Assembly (NCBI GenBank): GCA_021108185.1
Contig: JAIORJ010000182.1
Location: forward strand, 62,001 to 126,000
Reading direction: 5' to 3'
Source: Methanococcoides sp.
Lineage (GTDB): Archaea > Halobacteriota > Methanosarcinia > Methanosarcinales > Methanosarcinaceae
Length of the DNA: 64,000 nt
In this document: positions 39,726 through 48,644 of the stretch, piece after piece
How positions within the stretch are numbered: the first letter of the stretch is position 1
Layout: the number at the start of each line of letters is the position of its first letter
Position numbers and translations under genes: made by a program
The notes under the pieces: generated by a model
The model's database searches: none
Told to the model about the DNA's origin: nothing
What the model saw: the letters and a program-made list of their open reading frames with translations, nothing else

Positions 39726-40325
39726 ATGCAATCAAATAACCAAAGATCTGTTATTTTAAAAGAATTCTTCAGAAAAAGTGTGCATATTGTATCAGTAGCT
39801 ATTGTTCTTATCTATTATTACATGGGAAAAGAATTCACACTTGATTTTTTGACACTGGTCCTTTGCTGTATCTTACTAATAGATTATTTTCGGGTAGAAA
39901 AAGAATTGAAGATCCCGATAGTTTGGAAACTTTATAGATCAAAGGAAAAGGACAAACTGAGTGGAACTGCATATTTTTTGATTGGGAGTATTATCGCCAT
40001 AAGTGTTTTCTCAAAAGAAGTTGCAGCTGCAGCAATACTAATGACGACTTTTGGTGATAGTGCAGCAGCCTTGGTAGGAATACGTTACGGCAAGCGGTGG
40101 ATAAAAGGCCTTCCGGATAGGGCATGGGAAGGTGTGTTCTCTGAATTCTTTGTGAACCTGGTCATTGGTTATTTATTCCTTTCAAATTGGATAGTGGCTT
40201 TAACAATGGCTTTGGTAGCTACAATAGTTGAAACTTTGATATACAAATTAGATGATAATCTAATTATACCACTATTTTCAGGTCTTGCTGGTCATCTTGC
40301 TTTAATAGCATATTCTTCATTATGA
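39726..40325 (+). CDS. dolichol/polyprenol kinase-like membrane protein
   Basis: A 199-aa protein with about six helices of the CTP-dependent diacylglycerol/dolichol kinase (SEC59/DGK1) superfamily: RKSVHIVSVAIVLIYYY, KEKDKLSGTAYFLIGS, and the conserved MTTFGDSAAALVGIRYG followed by KGLPDRAWEGVFSEFFVNL. It would phosphorylate a polyprenol or similar lipid with CTP. GAGG precedes ATG 39726. With PAP2 and the glycosyltransferase upstream it suggests a lipid-carrier phosphate cycle (inference). Confidence 0.85.
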   Translation: MQSNNQRSVILKEFFRKSVHIVSVAIVLIYYYMGKEFTLDFLTLVLCCILLIDYFRVEKELKIPIVWKLYRSKEKDKLSGTAYFLIGSIIAISVFSKEVAAAAILMTTFGDSAAALVGIRYGKRWIKGLPDRAWEGVFSEFFVNLVIGYLFLSNWIVALTMALVATIVETLIYKLDDNLIIPLFSGLAGHLALIAYSSL

Positions 40326-40472
40326 CGAAATCAATGTATGACCTAAAATACAATTGAATAAAGTCATTTATTTAATATCAAAGCATATGAACCAAAGATC
40401 ACAAAAGAGATTATAAGTATTACAACATATTAGACCAAGCTTTTACATTCCATGTTTTCAGTGGTGTATTGA

Positions 40473-40805
40473 ATGATGATCCCAGAACCGATCGAGAATG
40501 AAGTAAAGTTGCTTGGAGGCACAGAAGGTATCGCCCTTAGAATAGCGAGCGAGGATAAACTTGCGGAACAAAGCGCTATACATCATGCACTATCTTCGAC
40601 CATACGATTGAAAATACTTAGCCTCGTTCTTGTGCAGCCTCTTTGTGTCTGCCTCATCAAAGAGATAATGAAGATGTCAGATTCCAAATTGTCATACCAC
40701 CTTTCGACCCTTGTGGACAGCGGACTCATTAGAAGAGAAAAGAAAGGGAACTGGATAATCTACCACCCTACCGAAAAAGCGGAAAAGTATAAGGTGGAAG
40801 TATAA
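40473..40805 (+). CDS. ArsR-type winged-helix regulator
   Basis: A 110-aa helix-turn-helix protein: HHALSSTIRLKILSLVLVQPLCVCLIKEIMKMSDSKLSYHLSTLVDSGLI is the ArsR fold (quoted parts: RLKILSLVL, SDSKLSYHLSTLVDSGL). The CVC pair in helix 3 is where metal-sensing ArsR/SmtB members bind As(III), Sb(III) or similar ligands. It starts at ATG 40473 or 40476, after GTGGTG. It stands alone; no efflux pump or arsenical gene is adjacent, so the target is unknown. Confidence 0.85.
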   Translation: MMIPEPIENEVKLLGGTEGIALRIASEDKLAEQSAIHHALSSTIRLKILSLVLVQPLCVCLIKEIMKMSDSKLSYHLSTLVDSGLIRREKKGNWIIYHPTEKAEKYKVEV

Positions 40806-40993
40806 GGAAGATATGAAATTAAAATATGAAATAGAACTATGAGGTCAAGCCATAGGCTCGATTTCCTTTTTTACATTGGGTATCCCGTATTTTTTGATCA
40901 ATAAGTAGAATTTTGATCACAGATATTAGAACAGCAATTCGAATAGGCTGTGCCATAACAAAACCTAAGAAGTAGATGATGGATAAGCTGAAT

Positions 40994-41067
40994 GGGCCTA
41001 ACCGGATTTGAACCGGTGATCGCCCGGTTATGAGCCGGGCGCTCTAACCTGACTAAGCTATAGGCCC
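40994..41067 (-). tRNA. tRNA with CAT anticodon (Met elongator or Ile2)
   Basis: 74 nt. Acceptor GGGCCTA pairs fully with TAGGCCC. The D arm is GCTTAGTCAGGTTAGAGC, the anticodon stem CCCGG/CCGGG with loop CTCATAA, and the T arm ACCGG-TTCAAAT-CCGGT. The CAT anticodon could read AUG or, if C34 is modified to agmatidine, AUA. The body resembles archaeal tRNA-Ile, which favours Ile2, but sequence alone does not decide. No encoded CCA. It follows tRNA-Asn on the same strand. Confidence 0.9.
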
Positions 41068-41090
41068 GCGCAAAAAAGATACGAATGAGC

Positions 41091-41162
41091 GCCGCCAACA
41101 GGGCTCGAACCTGTGACATTCTGGTTAACAGCCAGACACTCTACCAACTGAGTTATGGCGGC
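41091..41162 (-). tRNA. tRNA-Asn (GTT)
   Basis: 72 nt. Acceptor GCCGCCA pairs with TGGCGGC, the D arm is ACTCAGTTGGTAGAGT, the anticodon stem CTGGC/ACCAG holds loop TGTTAA with anticodon GTT, and the T arm is CAGGTTCGAGCCCTG. No CCA is encoded. TATA-like GGTTTAAATCC at 41207-41217 lies upstream on the minus strand and probably drives this tRNA and the CAT tRNA 23 nt downstream as one transcript. Confidence 0.93.
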
Positions 41163-41297
41163 ACTTGATGGCGCTTCAACGCACGATTCCTCATAATGCA
41201 CTTATCGGATTTAAACCTTTTGTTTGAGAGCGTCAAATGGACTGCAACAGGCTTGAATTTTGCCCAAATATGCGGCAAATAAATGGAAAAGGTAGTT

Positions 41298-42323
41298 TCA
41301 AGCTCCACAATATTCGCCATATATGAATATAGGTGCCCCACAATTGCGGCATTTATGCTCCGGAGTAAGATTATTATCCCGCACATCGAAGACACCCCGC
41401 ACAATGACAGGCTCACCACAGGAGGGGCAGAAGGTATTCTCATACTCATGACCGAACACATTGCCAATATAGACATATTTCAATCCCGCCTCCAATGCGA
41501 TTCGGTGTGCCGTCTCGAGGGTCTCAACGGGAGTTGGAGGAAGATCTTTCATTTTATAGTGTGGCTGGAACCTTGTGAAATGAACAGGCGTATCCTCACC
41601 CAGGTTCTCAAACACCCATTCGGACAGCTCACGCAACTCATCCTCAGAATCATTCAACGTGGGAATGACAAGGTTTACTACCTCAACGTGCATCCCAAGT
41701 TCCCTCGCAAGTTTTGCAGACTCCAGAACAGGTGCGAGCCGGGCACCCACAACTTCCTTATAGAATTTTTCTGAAAAGGCCTTGATATCCACCCTGAAAG
41801 CATCAAGATAAGGCGATATGTGTTCCAATGCCTCAGGTGTGATGTAACCGTTGGTCACATAGACCGTATCCAGCCCAGCCTCTTTTGCAAGCTTTGCAGA
41901 ATCATAGGTATATTCATACCATATAGTAGGCTCATTATAAGTCCATGCTATCGACCTACATCCCGTAGCAACAGCCCGATCTATGGCCTGTTCGGGAGTT
42001 ATTTCAATTGAATTTGCCTCATCAAGACCTACCTGTGAAATTGTCCAGTTCTGACAGTGTTTGCACCTGAAATTGCATCCGATGGTCCCCAAAGAATAAA
42101 CGGATGAGCCTGGATTAAAATGGAACAGTGGTTTTTTTTCGATCGGATCGACAGCTTCACTGGAAACCGTAGCATAGATCAAAGAATAAAGAGTACCATC
42201 ACGATTCTCACGCACCCCACAAATACCGGTCTTGCCCTTAGATATCCTGCAACGATGATTGCACAGGCTACACCGTACTTTCCCGTCTTCCAGCTTTTCA
42301 TAGAACATTGCTTCTTTTATCAT
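41298..42323 (-). CDS. amrS: AmmeMemoRadiSam system radical SAM enzyme AmrS
   Basis: Radical SAM protein of the PFL-activase type, 341 aa. An N-terminal Cys-rich segment (CSLCNHRCRISKGKTGICGVR) precedes the radical SAM motif C-x3-C-x2-C in GCNFRCKHCQNW. AWTYNEPTIWYEYT, HFTRFQPHYKM and a C-terminal zinc-ribbon-like part (CPSCGEP...CRNCGAP) follow. The family co-occurs with MEMO and AMMECR1 proteins; a MEMO gene lies 6 kb away (47778-48572). The reaction is unknown. The start is ATG 42323, with GGGG 6 nt upstream; TTG 42335 is possible. Confidence 0.9.
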   Translation of the reverse strand: MIKEAMFYEKLEDGKVRCSLCNHRCRISKGKTGICGVRENRDGTLYSLIYATVSSEAVDPIEKKPLFHFNPGSSVYSLGTIGCNFRCKHCQNWTISQVGLDEANSIEITPEQAIDRAVATGCRSIAWTYNEPTIWYEYTYDSAKLAKEAGLDTVYVTNGYITPEALEHISPYLDAFRVDIKAFSEKFYKEVVGARLAPVLESAKLARELGMHVEVVNLVIPTLNDSEDELRELSEWVFENLGEDTPVHFTRFQPHYKMKDLPPTPVETLETAHRIALEAGLKYVYIGNVFGHEYENTFCPSCGEPVIVRGVFDVRDNNLTPEHKCRNCGAPIFIYGEYCGA

Positions 42324-42479
42324 CTCATTCCCCAAGACTACATTAGAGTTGATGGTTGAAAAAGATTATTGAAGAGTTTGACCTCATCCTCAACGGCATC
42401 CATACTGAATAAAATAGAACTAATGAAACAATAGCTTAGAGATACGATAAATATATCCAATAAAATTTGCCTTAACAAA

Positions 42480-42526
42480 TAAAAAAGATAATAAAAATAA
42501 GACGGTCCCCTTGAGCTAAAGGGGAC
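42480..42526 (-). terminator. terminator of the isoprenoid operon
   Basis: On the minus strand GTCCCCTT pairs with AAGGGGAC (plus 42505-42526, loop of six) directly after the idsA stop, followed by a T-rich run (plus-strand A tracts at 42480-42500). It marks the end of the long minus-strand transcription unit. Confidence 0.75.
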
Positions 42527-42543
42527 ACTAACCTTCGATCAGA

Positions 42544-43512
42544 TCAATAATTTCGGGTTACCATATAATCTGCAACAGCGAGAAGAATGTTCTTTGCTTC
42601 GGAATCACCAAGGACATCAAGCATTTTCTTACCCCTCTCAAGTGTTTCTGTGGAAAGGTCCTGTGCATATTTTATTGAACCCGAGCCTTCGAGAATAGAA
42701 ACCGCTTCATCGATCTGTTCCGGAGAAACTGAACCGCCCTTGCCGAATATATCCAGTTCGACACCATGGTTGAGTGCATGGATAGCTATCAGAGTCCTCT
42801 TTCCTTCAATGAGATCACTACCTCTGACCTTGCCGAGGATATCTTCAGGAGTTACCATATCGATGACATCATCCTGTATCTGGAAACTGATCCCAACAAG
42901 ACGACCGAACTCATACATAGCATCAGCAACCTCATCGGAAGCTCCTCCCAGAAGTGCACCTACTTTAGCTGCTGCACCGTAAAGCACCGAGGTCTTCTTT
43001 TCGACCATTTCAAGATACTCTTCTTCTGAAACTGTATCGCGTTTCTCAAAATCGATATCCATCCACTGACCTTCGCATATCTCGGTGCAGGTCTTGGAAA
43101 GAAGTGCAACACATTTCAGAATGCTTCCAGGATCTTTTTCCATTACGGAGAGGATCTCAAAAGCTTTTGAATAAAGAGTATCTCCTGCAAGGATCGCGCC
43201 TTCGCTTCCCCACTTTACATGGACAGCAGGCATTCCGCGTCTTACATCGTCATTGTCCATGATATCATCATGAACAAGGGTGAAATTGTGGACCAGTTCC
43301 AGTGCAACGGCTGCCGGAATAACTGACATAGGGTCACCGCCGACAGCTTCCGTGGAAAGCATAAGGACCGCTGGGCGAAGACGTTTACCACCTGCATCCG
43401 GTAAATATCTCGAAGCTTTATAGAGCTCTTCCGGATGTGAGATCGGAAGTAATTCTTCTATACCTTTATCAACATATACACTTCGTTTTTTTAGCTCATC
43501 CATAAGATCCAT
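42544..43512 (-). CDS. idsA: polyprenyl (geranylgeranyl) diphosphate synthase
   Basis: Condenses isopentenyl diphosphate with allylic diphosphates to C15/C20 chains for archaeal lipids. The 322-aa protein shows the first Asp-rich motif VHDDIMDNDDVRRG and the second FQIQDDVIDMV, plus GGKRLRPAVLML and KTSVLYGAAAKVGALLGG. The residues before the first motif, which set chain length, suggest a short-chain farnesyl/geranylgeranyl enzyme. ATG 43512 follows GGTG. It is 28 nt downstream of the RNase J gene. Confidence 0.93.
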   Translation of the reverse strand: MDLMDELKKRSVYVDKGIEELLPISHPEELYKASRYLPDAGGKRLRPAVLMLSTEAVGGDPMSVIPAAVALELVHNFTLVHDDIMDNDDVRRGMPAVHVKWGSEGAILAGDTLYSKAFEILSVMEKDPGSILKCVALLSKTCTEICEGQWMDIDFEKRDTVSEEEYLEMVEKKTSVLYGAAAKVGALLGGASDEVADAMYEFGRLVGISFQIQDDVIDMVTPEDILGKVRGSDLIEGKRTLIAIHALNHGVELDIFGKGGSVSPEQIDEAVSILEGSGSIKYAQDLSTETLERGKKMLDVLGDSEAKNILLAVADYMVTRNY

Positions 43513-43540
43513 ATGATCACACCCGATTTAATTTAAATAA

Positions 43541-44884
43541 TCATTCTTCAATATACAGTTCTTCACCATTTCTAAGCATGTGGACCGTATCACCAAGGAT
43601 ATAGCCTGCATCTTCCGCCATTTCAATATAAGCACTGTGCATACCGATGTGTCCGTGTGCAGGGATCACATGTTCAGGATTGATCATCCTCAGAAGTTCC
43701 CAGTGGTCTTCACGGTAAGCGTGACCTGAAACGTGCACATCATCATAGATACGGGCACCCTTCATCTTAAGCTTGGTCTCGAGTGCATAGCGGTTTGCTT
43801 GCGTCATAGGGCTTGGTATAATATTTGCAGAGAATATTATACGGTCACCGGATTCAACTTCAAATGGTGTGTCACCACTTGCAACACGTGAAAGGATAGC
43901 ACCTGGTTCTCCCTGATGGCCTGTAACGATAGGCAAGTATTTTTCTTTGCCTTCTGACATGATCTTCTTGAAAGCCCGGTCGATGTCCTTACGTTTACCA
44001 TATATCTCAACATTTTTCGGGAAATCGATATATCCCATGTTCTTTGCAGTTACCACATATTTGTCCATGGAACGTCCCATGAGTACAGGGATACGGCCCA
44101 TCTCTCCTGCAACCTGAATGATAGAGTTGATACGTGCAATGTGAGATGCAAATGTAGTGACGACCATACCGACATCGGATTCCTCGGTACCCAGGAGTAC
44201 ATCGCGCACCATATCATGAGCGATCTTTTCTGATGGGGTCTTACCTTTGCGGTCTGCATTGGTACTCTCCACGATCATGCATATGACACCTTCCTTTCCA
44301 AGCTCCCTGAGCCTTTCAAAGTCAGGTGCCTCACCAAGTGTTGGTGTGCGGTCAAGCTTGAAATCGCATGCGTAAAGAACAGCACCTACAGGTGTATGTA
44401 CTGCAACGAACACCGCATCGATGATACTGTGCTGTACACGGATAAGTTCAATGGAAACATCATCATTTATCTGATAGGTGCCACCAGCCTCTATCGGAAT
44501 GATCTTGTTCTTGACACCGAACTTACGTTCGGATTCTATCTGCTGTTTTATAAGGGCTGCTGTATAAGGCGTACCGATGATAGGAGCAGTGTATCTGTGA
44601 GCAAGTTTTGGTATTGCACCGATGTGGTCAAGGTGACCATGTGTACAAACAATAGCAGCAACGTTGCCGTTTACCTGCTTCATGATCGTGTCGTCAGGTA
44701 TTGCACCCATTTCTATAAGCTCAAGGGAATGCATCTTATCAATTTCTACATCCTCATGGATCTGGACCCTATCTAATCTCAGGCCCATATCAACGATAAT
44801 GATGTCTTCGTCAACTCTTATAGCAGTCATATTACGACCCATTTCGTTATAGCCGCCTACTGCTATGATTCCAATATCTGTCAT
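43541..44884 (-). CDS. rnj: ribonuclease J (beta-CASP metallo-beta-lactamase)
   Basis: Archaeal RNase J, a 5'-3' exoribonuclease and possible endonuclease. The 447-aa protein has the metallo-beta-lactamase motifs VCTHGHLDHIGAIPK (motif 2, HxHxDH), a VADFKLD-like ACDFKLD motif, and the beta-CASP region with EGEKYLPIVTGHQGEPGAILSR and SGHAYREDHWELLRMINPEHVIPAHGH. GGAGG lies 7 nt before the ATG. It sits between fni and idsA, an arrangement that is common in euryarchaea. Confidence 0.93.
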   Translation of the reverse strand: MTDIGIIAVGGYNEMGRNMTAIRVDEDIIIVDMGLRLDRVQIHEDVEIDKMHSLELIEMGAIPDDTIMKQVNGNVAAIVCTHGHLDHIGAIPKLAHRYTAPIIGTPYTAALIKQQIESERKFGVKNKIIPIEAGGTYQINDDVSIELIRVQHSIIDAVFVAVHTPVGAVLYACDFKLDRTPTLGEAPDFERLRELGKEGVICMIVESTNADRKGKTPSEKIAHDMVRDVLLGTEESDVGMVVTTFASHIARINSIIQVAGEMGRIPVLMGRSMDKYVVTAKNMGYIDFPKNVEIYGKRKDIDRAFKKIMSEGKEKYLPIVTGHQGEPGAILSRVASGDTPFEVESGDRIIFSANIIPSPMTQANRYALETKLKMKGARIYDDVHVSGHAYREDHWELLRMINPEHVIPAHGHIGMHSAYIEMAEDAGYILGDTVHMLRNGEELYIEE

Positions 44885-44980
44885 ATAATTCCTCCAATTT
44901 ATCTGTATTTTCTAATTCAATGATAACTTTTGGTCATCTTGACCAAAAAATGACTGTGAATTTCGGCTTTAGTAAACCTA

Positions 44981-46078
44981 TCAAAGGTCAGACCTTATGT
45001 CAAGGTCCTTTGGATCAAAACCACGCTGTGTGATGTATTCTTTTGTCCATCCGGTTACAGTGACATTTGAACTTGTACGAAGCTCATTGATATTACCACA
45101 TCCGCAAAGGAACATTGCGACCCTCAGTTCATTGAGCATCTTTGACAGGCTTGAGACAACCTCATCCGCTCCAATGAGCGCTGGCCCCACAAAAGGAAGG
45201 GCTGCACTTGCAGCATACGCACCAAGAGAAAGGGATTTTGCAATATCGAGACCTGTTCGCACACCACCCGTTGCCACCACGGGAACAAAGCTTCGGCATT
45301 CGAGAACACTGGAAACAGTAGGTATACCGAAGTCCCAGTAGAGATTGCCCAGATCCTCGGAAATTACATCGCCGCTATCATGTGCCCTATATACTTCCAC
45401 ACCTGACCAGCTTGTACCTCCGACACCACCCACATCAATTGCACTTACACCTGCTTCTTTCAACAATGCTGCATCTTCTTTTGAGATACCAGCACCAGTC
45501 TCCTTCGCGATAATCGGGACATTGAGAGAACAGACCTCTTCGATCATTTCGAGTACACCTGTAGCGTCTCGATCACCTTCAGGCTGTATCGCCTCCTGAA
45601 GGAAATTCAAATGTACTGCCAGAGCATCCGCATCCAGCATATCAATGAGCTTCTCCATTGCTTCGATACCATATTCCTTAATCTGGGCTGCACCTACATT
45701 TCCATAAACGAATGCATTTGGTGCTTTATCACGGACCACACTGAAAGAACTTTCCTGTTCAGGGTCCTCGATCGCAGCCCTTTGACTTCCCACACCGATC
45801 CCGACACCCAATTCCTCAGCAGCTTCCGCAAGAGCGGCATTTACCGGAGTTGTGTCTGGATGCCCACCTGTAATAGATGCTATAAGGAATGGAGCCTTCA
45901 ATGATTTGCCTAAAAATTCGGTGGACAGATCGATCTCATCCATATGTATCTGTGGCAATGCCTTGTGAATAAGCATAACATCATCGAATCCGGATGTTAC
46001 GTTCTTGGCTTCCACTGGACGTTTTGCACAATGTTCAAGGTGCTCGATCTTTCTCTTGGATGTACTCAAATCTATCAA
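44981..46078 (-). CDS. fni: type 2 isopentenyl-diphosphate delta-isomerase
   Basis: FMN- and NADPH-dependent isomerase that converts IPP into DMAPP. The 365-aa TIM-barrel protein shows SKRKIEHLEHCAKRPVEAKN, FLIASITGGHPDTTPVNAALAEAAE, GVGSQRAAIEDPEQ, HLNFLQEAIQPEGDRD, KETGAGISKEDA and DVGGVGGTSWSGVE. It starts with TTG at 46078; no ATG is placed suitably. It lies 16 nt after the isopentenyl phosphate kinase gene. Confidence 0.93.
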   Translation of the reverse strand: MIDLSTSKRKIEHLEHCAKRPVEAKNVTSGFDDVMLIHKALPQIHMDEIDLSTEFLGKSLKAPFLIASITGGHPDTTPVNAALAEAAEELGVGIGVGSQRAAIEDPEQESSFSVVRDKAPNAFVYGNVGAAQIKEYGIEAMEKLIDMLDADALAVHLNFLQEAIQPEGDRDATGVLEMIEEVCSLNVPIIAKETGAGISKEDAALLKEAGVSAIDVGGVGGTSWSGVEVYRAHDSGDVISEDLGNLYWDFGIPTVSSVLECRSFVPVVATGGVRTGLDIAKSLSLGAYAASAALPFVGPALIGADEVVSSLSKMLNELRVAMFLCGCGNINELRTSSNVTVTGWTKEYITQRGFDPKDLDIRSDL

Positions 46079-46094
46079 ACCTGTTAATGTATTA

Positions 46095-46848
46095 TTATGA
46101 ATCTTTTATTGCAGTACCGATGTTCTCACCATTTAGAAAACTCGACACGCTTCCCACTACGGTTGCATTGAATATATAGGAGGTTATACTTGATGTTTTG
46201 CCAAGTTCCAGCATTTCAAGCACTTTTCCAAGCATTCCACCGGTCACATCAGTTCCAGCCGAACCACCGATATACGCCTTTACCTCATCGAAATTCTCTG
46301 CAGTGATCACAGGGATCGTCTCACCTTTATCATCGAACACACCATCTGCGGCACTCCCAACTCCAATTCTGGAAGCCTGTAACTGGGTTGCAAGATAGGG
46401 TATCACCTGATCACCGGAGATGATGGATACGCCTTTTACCTCATCCATTACAACATCACCGTGCAATACCGGAACAAGCCCTTTCTCAAGCATCAACCTG
46501 ATACTTCCGAGATACATGTCCGAGATGCGACCGTTCTTTGCGACCGTACAACACATTGGATGTACTGATATCGCATTCACACCTTCATCATTGAGAATTC
46601 CAACTACGATACGGTTCAATGCTTTTACTGCATTGTGAGTGACAACAGCCCCTTCCGCATGGAAGCCTTCCGTAAGGGCATATCGTTTTGCTTGGGGGTG
46701 ACCGTAAGAACCTGCACCATGCACAATGATAAGTTTACCTTCAAAACCAGATATTTCACGTGCTATCCGGATTATCTCTTCTTCCCAGCTTATCGGTAAT
46801 GACGCTGCCGCCTATCTTCAATATCGTAATCCCGTTATTTGAGTTCAC
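46095..46848 (-). pseudogene. ipk: isopentenyl phosphate kinase with apparent 2-nt frameshift
   Basis: Kinase of the archaeal alternative mevalonate pathway, making IPP from isopentenyl phosphate. A GTG at 46848 overlaps the mevalonate kinase stop (GTGA) and begins NSNNGITILKIGGSVITDK, the nucleotide-binding start of the family. At plus 46788-46792 the frame breaks. WEEEIIRIAREISGFEGKLIIVHGAGSYG continues one frame over and runs to the stop as an intact C-terminal 209-aa part (from 46724) with GSAGTDVTGGM. The sequence reads AAG-CTGG where AAG-AGC-TGG is expected, i.e. two bases short. The enzyme should be essential, so a sequencing error is as likely as true loss. Confidence 0.8.
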
Positions 46849-47756
46849 TGGCATTCCACCTTGACACCTACATCTGTCGCATTGGTCACAACAACTTCCC
46901 CGCCAGCCATACTGATCGCCTCTGCCACCGAATCTACATTCTCACGCGGAGATATAGCGACCATACAACCACCGCCACCTGCACCGGTTATCTTTGAACC
47001 ATACGCACCATTTTCACGTGCAGCGTAGATAAGGGAACACAGTTCAGCACAACTTACACCAATAGCATCAAGCAGACCCTGATCGATATTCATAAGTTCG
47101 CCAACAGAAACATAGTCCCCATCGTTCACAAGATCTTCACCAATAACAGACAGCTTTCCAATGGATGATAATACAGGTCCCACAACATCAGGGAACCTAT
47201 TATTAAGATCAGCCACATTACCCACGAGTTCTTTTGTGGATGAGAATATATTTGTGTTACCTATAAGGATCCCACAATCAATAAGCTCAAGTTTTTTACG
47301 CTGTGGTATCAGAACCACGCCACCCATGGTACATACATACGTATCTGTGGAACTTGCTGCACCCTGTATCTTCTGCTCGACCTCATGCCCCATCTTTGCG
47401 ATATCATCCAGTTCAAGTCCGAGGTCCAGCAAAGTATCCATTGCCTTGATCGTAGCCACAGTAACTGCTGCAGAAGAACCTAGCCCGGAGCCTACCGGAA
47501 TATCAGAACTTATGCGCAGGTCCACCCCATCAAATGATGAGATCTCCTGAAAGCGTTCGAGGACAGCTGAAACATAAGGATGGACTTCAAAATCGAGACC
47601 CGTGGTCCCAAGGGATGAACTTATGGTGATCGTGTCCGCAGGAGATACGGTAACTCTGGTACGAATATCCACTGCACAACAAATGGCAGGCTCTCCATAG
47701 ACCACTGCGTGTTCACCGAACAGATATACTTTACCAGGTGCAGAACAGGTGATCAT
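46845..47756 (-). CDS. mvk: mevalonate kinase
   Basis: GHMP kinase that phosphorylates mevalonate. The 303-aa protein has SAPGKVYLFGEHAVVYGEPAICCAV (start motif), the ATP loop SSDIPVGSGLGSSAAVTVAT and the C-terminal GSKITGAGGGGCMVAI. GGAGA lies 8 nt before ATG 47756. Its stop overlaps the GTG of the next kinase gene. It lies 21 nt after the MEMO gene. Confidence 0.94.
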   Translation of the reverse strand: MITCSAPGKVYLFGEHAVVYGEPAICCAVDIRTRVTVSPADTITISSSLGTTGLDFEVHPYVSAVLERFQEISSFDGVDLRISSDIPVGSGLGSSAAVTVATIKAMDTLLDLGLELDDIAKMGHEVEQKIQGAASSTDTYVCTMGGVVLIPQRKKLELIDCGILIGNTNIFSSTKELVGNVADLNNRFPDVVGPVLSSIGKLSVIGEDLVNDGDYVSVGELMNIDQGLLDAIGVSCAELCSLIYAARENGAYGSKITGAGGGGCMVAISPRENVDSVAEAISMAGGEVVVTNATDVGVKVECQ

Positions 47757-47777
47757 GATAATGTCTCCTTTAGATGA

Positions 47778-48572
47778 TCATTTTACAATGATGGCAGCAT
47801 ACCCTACAACCATCGGATCCCCAGTAACATCCCCACTGGTACCATATTTGACCAGCTCGGTGTTCTTAGCACCACATTCCTTTGCAGCTGTCAACATTGC
47901 TGTTATTGGACCGTATCCGCAAGCTGTGATGTCTTTCTCGTACTTTCTCCGATAAATTTCAGGTACGTCCATATCAAGAATGGCATCAATAAGATAATTG
48001 TCAGACTTTTCAGCTTTTTCCTGAAGTACATAATGTGAAAGATCACTTGATGCAATGAATACGACCTTTTTACCCGATTCCTTTACAGCACGAGATACTT
48101 CCAGACCTACCTCGACAGCAGTATCTTCATCCTGCATCCCCATGCAAATTGGCAGGACCTTAAAATCGCTTCCGAATCGGTATTGTAGGAAAGGTATCTG
48201 CACTTCCACAGAATGCTCATATCGGTGGGCAACTTCATCCATATCGATAATGGACCCTGCAAGCAGTTTGCCCAGTTCCCTATCAGTCTCGACATCTCCG
48301 AAAGGTGTATTCCAGACATCCTGGGACATTGCGACCGGAGAACCATATCCTGTATGGTTTGGTCCAAATATCACGTATGTGTCTGCTTTCGGAAGCCTTG
48401 CAAAAGCATGTGCTGCAACCGGACCGGAATAGACATAACCTGCATGTGGAACCACTGCACCTATCACGTCTTCAGACTTTATCTCAAGACCATGAAAGCA
48501 TTTCACGATTTCTTTACGCAGTGCCTTTGTGCTCAGCGGATAGAACTGCCCTGCAACTGTTGGTTGTCTCAT
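47778..48572 (-). CDS. MEMO1 family protein (AmmeMemoRadiSam protein B)
   Basis: A 264-aa member of the MEMO family, related to class III extradiol dioxygenases, with metal-site residues in VVPHAGYVYSGPVAAHAF, IFGPNHTGYGSPVAMS, AHRYEHSVEVQIPFLQ and SSDLSHYV. Archaeal role is not established. It pairs by family with AmrS at 41298. It lies between rpsB and mvk, an order known from many euryarchaea. GGGGGAA precedes the ATG. Confidence 0.92.
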   Translation of the reverse strand: MRQPTVAGQFYPLSTKALRKEIVKCFHGLEIKSEDVIGAVVPHAGYVYSGPVAAHAFARLPKADTYVIFGPNHTGYGSPVAMSQDVWNTPFGDVETDRELGKLLAGSIIDMDEVAHRYEHSVEVQIPFLQYRFGSDFKVLPICMGMQDEDTAVEVGLEVSRAVKESGKKVVFIASSDLSHYVLQEKAEKSDNYLIDAILDMDVPEIYRRKYEKDITACGYGPITAMLTAAKECGAKNTELVKYGTSGDVTGDPMVVGYAAIIVK

Positions 48573-48644
48573 ACTACTGTTCCCCCTGTTACAAACGGGA
48601 TATATTATGTATGAGTGAGGTTAGGAAAAATGAGAACAGGTCAA

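Noticed and set aside
40955-40985. C/D box guide RNA (GATGATGG with a following CTGA)
   Set aside because: The boxes are only a few bases apart, too short for a guide sequence.
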